64,000 nucleotides of DNA from assembly GCA_946221065.1 (NCBI GenBank), contig CAMIIO010000001.1:124001-188000 (forward strand), read 5' to 3'. The DNA comes from an uncultured Rothia sp. (GTDB lineage Bacteria > Actinomycetota > Actinomycetes > Actinomycetales > Micrococcaceae). The notes under the pieces are model-generated. The model did no database searches. It saw nothing but the letters and a program-made list of their open reading frames with translations, and was not told where the DNA came from. Position numbers and translations under genes: made by a program. Shown here in pieces: positions 62,169-64,000 of this stretch; position 1 is the first letter of the stretch, and each line of letters opens with the position of its first letter.

Positions 62169-62618
62169 TTACATGATGGCCCCGATATTAACCGATTCGG
62201 GGAAAGCTTTTTGTTGTGCTTCCCACTGCACCACAAATAGATCGGTCATGGGGTAGCACAGGCGGCCGCTCATGGTGGGCATCGTAATACGGTCGTAGCA
62301 TTCGATAAACACTGTTTTAATACCCAGTATTTTTGCAACGGCAAAGAACGGCACAGCTACCGCAGCACCCGAGGAAATAATAACGTCCGGCTTATCCCTT
62401 TTAAGAACTTTCACCGCCAACCCAAAATTACGCACGGCATTAGGGATGTTACGGGTGGTTGGAAAATATACCCAATCAACTTTTTCGTCCTGAAGTGCCG
62501 CTTGAACCTCTGGAAGTTTAAAGGTTGCCCAGGTGCGATCCTGGTTTTTCCATAGTTTTTGTAGTGCCAAAAGATGCGCGAGGTGGCCGCCAGCGCTGGC
62601 AACATAGAGTGCTTTCAT
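62169..62618 (-). CDS. Alg14-like glycosyltransferase membrane/acceptor subunit (PssD/Cps14F type)
   Basis: 149 residues, the acceptor-binding, membrane-associating half of an Alg13/Alg14-type pair. Opens ALYVASAGGHLAHLLAL, the GGH loop at about 8-12, and has DVIISSGAAVAVPFFAVAKILG, a hydrophobic segment near residue 75. GGGGGAAAA precedes the ATG. In Streptococcus pneumoniae type 14 the equivalents Cps14F/Cps14G add galactose to lipid-linked glucose; that specificity is only a possibility here. Downstream of the Wzz gene by 47 bases. Confidence 0.82.
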   Translation of the reverse strand: MKALYVASAGGHLAHLLALQKLWKNQDRTWATFKLPEVQAALQDEKVDWVYFPTTRNIPNAVRNFGLAVKVLKRDKPDVIISSGAAVAVPFFAVAKILGIKTVFIECYDRITMPTMSGRLCYPMTDLFVVQWEAQQKAFPESVNIGAIM

Positions 62619-62665
62619 GTGTTTTCCCCCTGATAGTGCTGTTGGTGCTCTGTGATGACGTGCGA

Positions 62666-63916
62666 TTACTTGGTATGCAAGTATGCGTATTCAATGTCTG
62701 CTTCAGTATTTTCTGCTACTGAAACAAACTCTTTGATATCCGCTGTTGAAGTCTCTGGCTTAAGAACAACAATGCAAGTACCTAGAGTTTCGGAGATCTC
62801 CAAGACCTCTGAAATTTCGCTATATTCTGGTGTAACAATAACGGTTTTCTGGGCGTTCTCAGAAGTTTCCACACCTTGGGGGATGTCCCAGCGATTCTGG
62901 ATGAACTCGTATTTCTGAGGATTGGTAGACTCGGCAAGAACCTGCGCAAACTCAACGCTTGCACCCTCGGTAGGGGAATACAACACAGCACCACGCTGAC
63001 GATGCTCGTCAAGCTCACGCTGGGTAAGACCCACAGAGAGCAACATACGGCGGGCATCCTCAGCCTGGTGTGCTGCACGGATGGGGAACACATTTTGCTT
63101 CACCAAAATCTGTGCGCGATCCTCGTACCCGAGAGTACGCTTGCGATTATCAGCAATAACAGCGGCAACTGCGCCCAGAATAGCACCGGCTACCAAGCCA
63201 ACCAGAACGTACTTCCATAGGGCAAGGTTATCTGAGTCAGAAGGCGCCTTAGCGTAGGTGATAACGCGGCCAGGAGATGTAGAAGTTACCTCAACCTGGC
63301 TGAGTCGTTCTTGCAGGGCAGTACGGGCGGTGCCATCGCCGTCACCAAGCTCGTTGAGAGCTGCCCGGATGTTTTGGGCGTTAGTCTCTACCTGCTTTTT
63401 GAGCGAATCCTGACGAATACTCAAATATGCTTCTGCCGCGTGGTTAGCATAGTTAGCGGCATCTTCTGCCGAGTCTGAGGTAGCAATAAATTCAAGGATA
63501 TCCGAACCGGAATGCGGAGTGACCTTCACGCTATTGTTGAGCTTATTGGGCAACCCCTGATTTGAAGGATCAATATTATTAGCGGCCTTTTCTGCCACCT
63601 CAAGGGAGCTCGCTACAGAAGACTCGGTATCAATCTGCACCGTTAGCTGGTTGGTGGCTTGGGCGTTAGGGTCCACAGCCAGCGGGTACACTACAACTTT
63701 AGCCGTGGCAGTGTATGAGGGGCTTTGCAATGCAGAGGCCACCCCTCCCAGAAGCACGCCACCCACAATAAAAGTGAGCAGCACCAGCGGGTGACGCATG
63801 ATTTTTTTGAGCTGTTCACTCAGCGAAAGAGCGCTAGACTCCTGAGCCGCTCGCGAGAAACGGCTATCCAGTGTTGAACGATTAGGTGAAATATTTTTAG
63901 CCATAACGGTACTCAT
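62666..63916 (-). CDS. Wzz-like chain-length regulator with degenerate BY-kinase domain
   Basis: 416 residues. Hydrophobic spans at about 45-65 and 235-258 flank a Wzz extracellular domain with SPSYTATAKVVVYP. The cytoplasmic part mimics a BY-kinase layout: EDARRMLLSV replaces the EAIR-type helix, and SPTEGAS takes the place of Walker A SEPGEGKS with Lys changed to Ala; the Walker B-like VIVTPEY lacks the Asp, and no Tyr cluster or A' motif follows. I infer a pseudokinase. First gene of the second polysaccharide operon; start ATG 63916 or 63904. Confidence 0.82.
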   Translation of the reverse strand: MSTVMAKNISPNRSTLDSRFSRAAQESSALSLSEQLKKIMRHPLVLLTFIVGGVLLGGVASALQSPSYTATAKVVVYPLAVDPNAQATNQLTVQIDTESSVASSLEVAEKAANNIDPSNQGLPNKLNNSVKVTPHSGSDILEFIATSDSAEDAANYANHAAEAYLSIRQDSLKKQVETNAQNIRAALNELGDGDGTARTALQERLSQVEVTSTSPGRVITYAKAPSDSDNLALWKYVLVGLVAGAILGAVAAVIADNRKRTLGYEDRAQILVKQNVFPIRAAHQAEDARRMLLSVGLTQRELDEHRQRGAVLYSPTEGASVEFAQVLAESTNPQKYEFIQNRWDIPQGVETSENAQKTVIVTPEYSEISEVLEISETLGTCIVVLKPETSTADIKEFVSVAENTEADIEYAYLHTK

Positions 63917-64000
63917 TTCTCAGAGAAGTATTTTCCGTGGAACGTTATTTTTTCTTTGCACGAGATCTAAAAAATCTCTCGATGCCAATAGAAGTGCGGA

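Overview
The window looks like chromosome of a high-GC Gram-positive actinobacterium of the Micrococcaceae, most like Rothia. This is inferred from gene content and order (WhiB regulator followed by a DUF3499 gene, SufS-SufU, DUF4245 beside glpX and fumC, actinobacterial protein O-mannosyltransferase, LytR-CpsA-Psr protein) together with a base composition near half GC, low for the phylum. No database search was possible, so the genus is an inference. There is one tRNA gene (Gln, TTG anticodon) and no rRNA, CRISPR array, transposase or integrase that I can support.

Layout. 1-14.4 kb is mostly housekeeping: isoprenyl transferase (cut by the window edge), prepilin peptidase, NUDIX hydrolase, poxB, fumC, carbonic anhydrase, DUF4245 protein, glpX, a FemAB-like peptidoglycan-bridge enzyme, an LCP ligase, purE-purK, GtrA and a TIGR03089 protein. 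14.4-22 kb holds whiB with a long leader, DUF3499, an L,D-transpeptidase lipoprotein, a TIGR01906 membrane protein, PMT, rsmI and tatD. 22-33.3 kb carries a conserved actinobacterial order (tatD, ksgA, ispE, ABC-F, tRNA-Gln, glmU, prs). It is interrupted twice by surface-related genes: a GT87-like mannosyltransferase plus a Tat-secreted protein, and an acetyltransferase plus a GT4 glycosyltransferase.

33.3-56.3 kb is a large surface-polysaccharide island lying between prs and rplY, genes that are usually close together in actinobacteria. It encodes a flippase, a low-molecular-weight tyrosine phosphatase, a tightly packed plus-strand operon of glycosyltransferases, two acyltransferases, an NAD-dependent epimerase, a nonulosonic-acid (sialic-acid-like) module, a Wzy-like polymerase, a PqqD-like/nucleotidyltransferase pair, a Wzz-BY-kinase fusion and a complete dTDP-rhamnose pathway (rmlA, rmlB, fused rmlCD). 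56.3-60.6 kb returns to housekeeping (rplY with a structured leader, pth, sufS, sufU, tagD). 60.7-64 kb has a DUF2505 protein and a second polysaccharide operon on the minus strand (a Wzz protein with a degenerate kinase domain and a split Alg14/Alg13-like glycosyltransferase).

The most interesting system is the nonulosonate module at 37.3-43.4 kb. Its synthase is a triple fusion (CBS pair, NeuB-SAF, TIM-barrel isomerase-like domain) next to a CMP-sugar synthetase, a polysialyltransferase-like GT-B protein and a CgeB-like glycosyltransferase. No standard precursor enzymes are present in the window. I infer a rhamnose- and nonulosonate-containing wall polysaccharide or capsule made by a Wzx/Wzy-type route and controlled by BY-kinase and phosphatase. 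Other notable signals are two near-perfect or perfect palindromes with 30-bp arms between convergent genes, a palindrome/direct-repeat cluster beside poxB, and the structured rplY leader.
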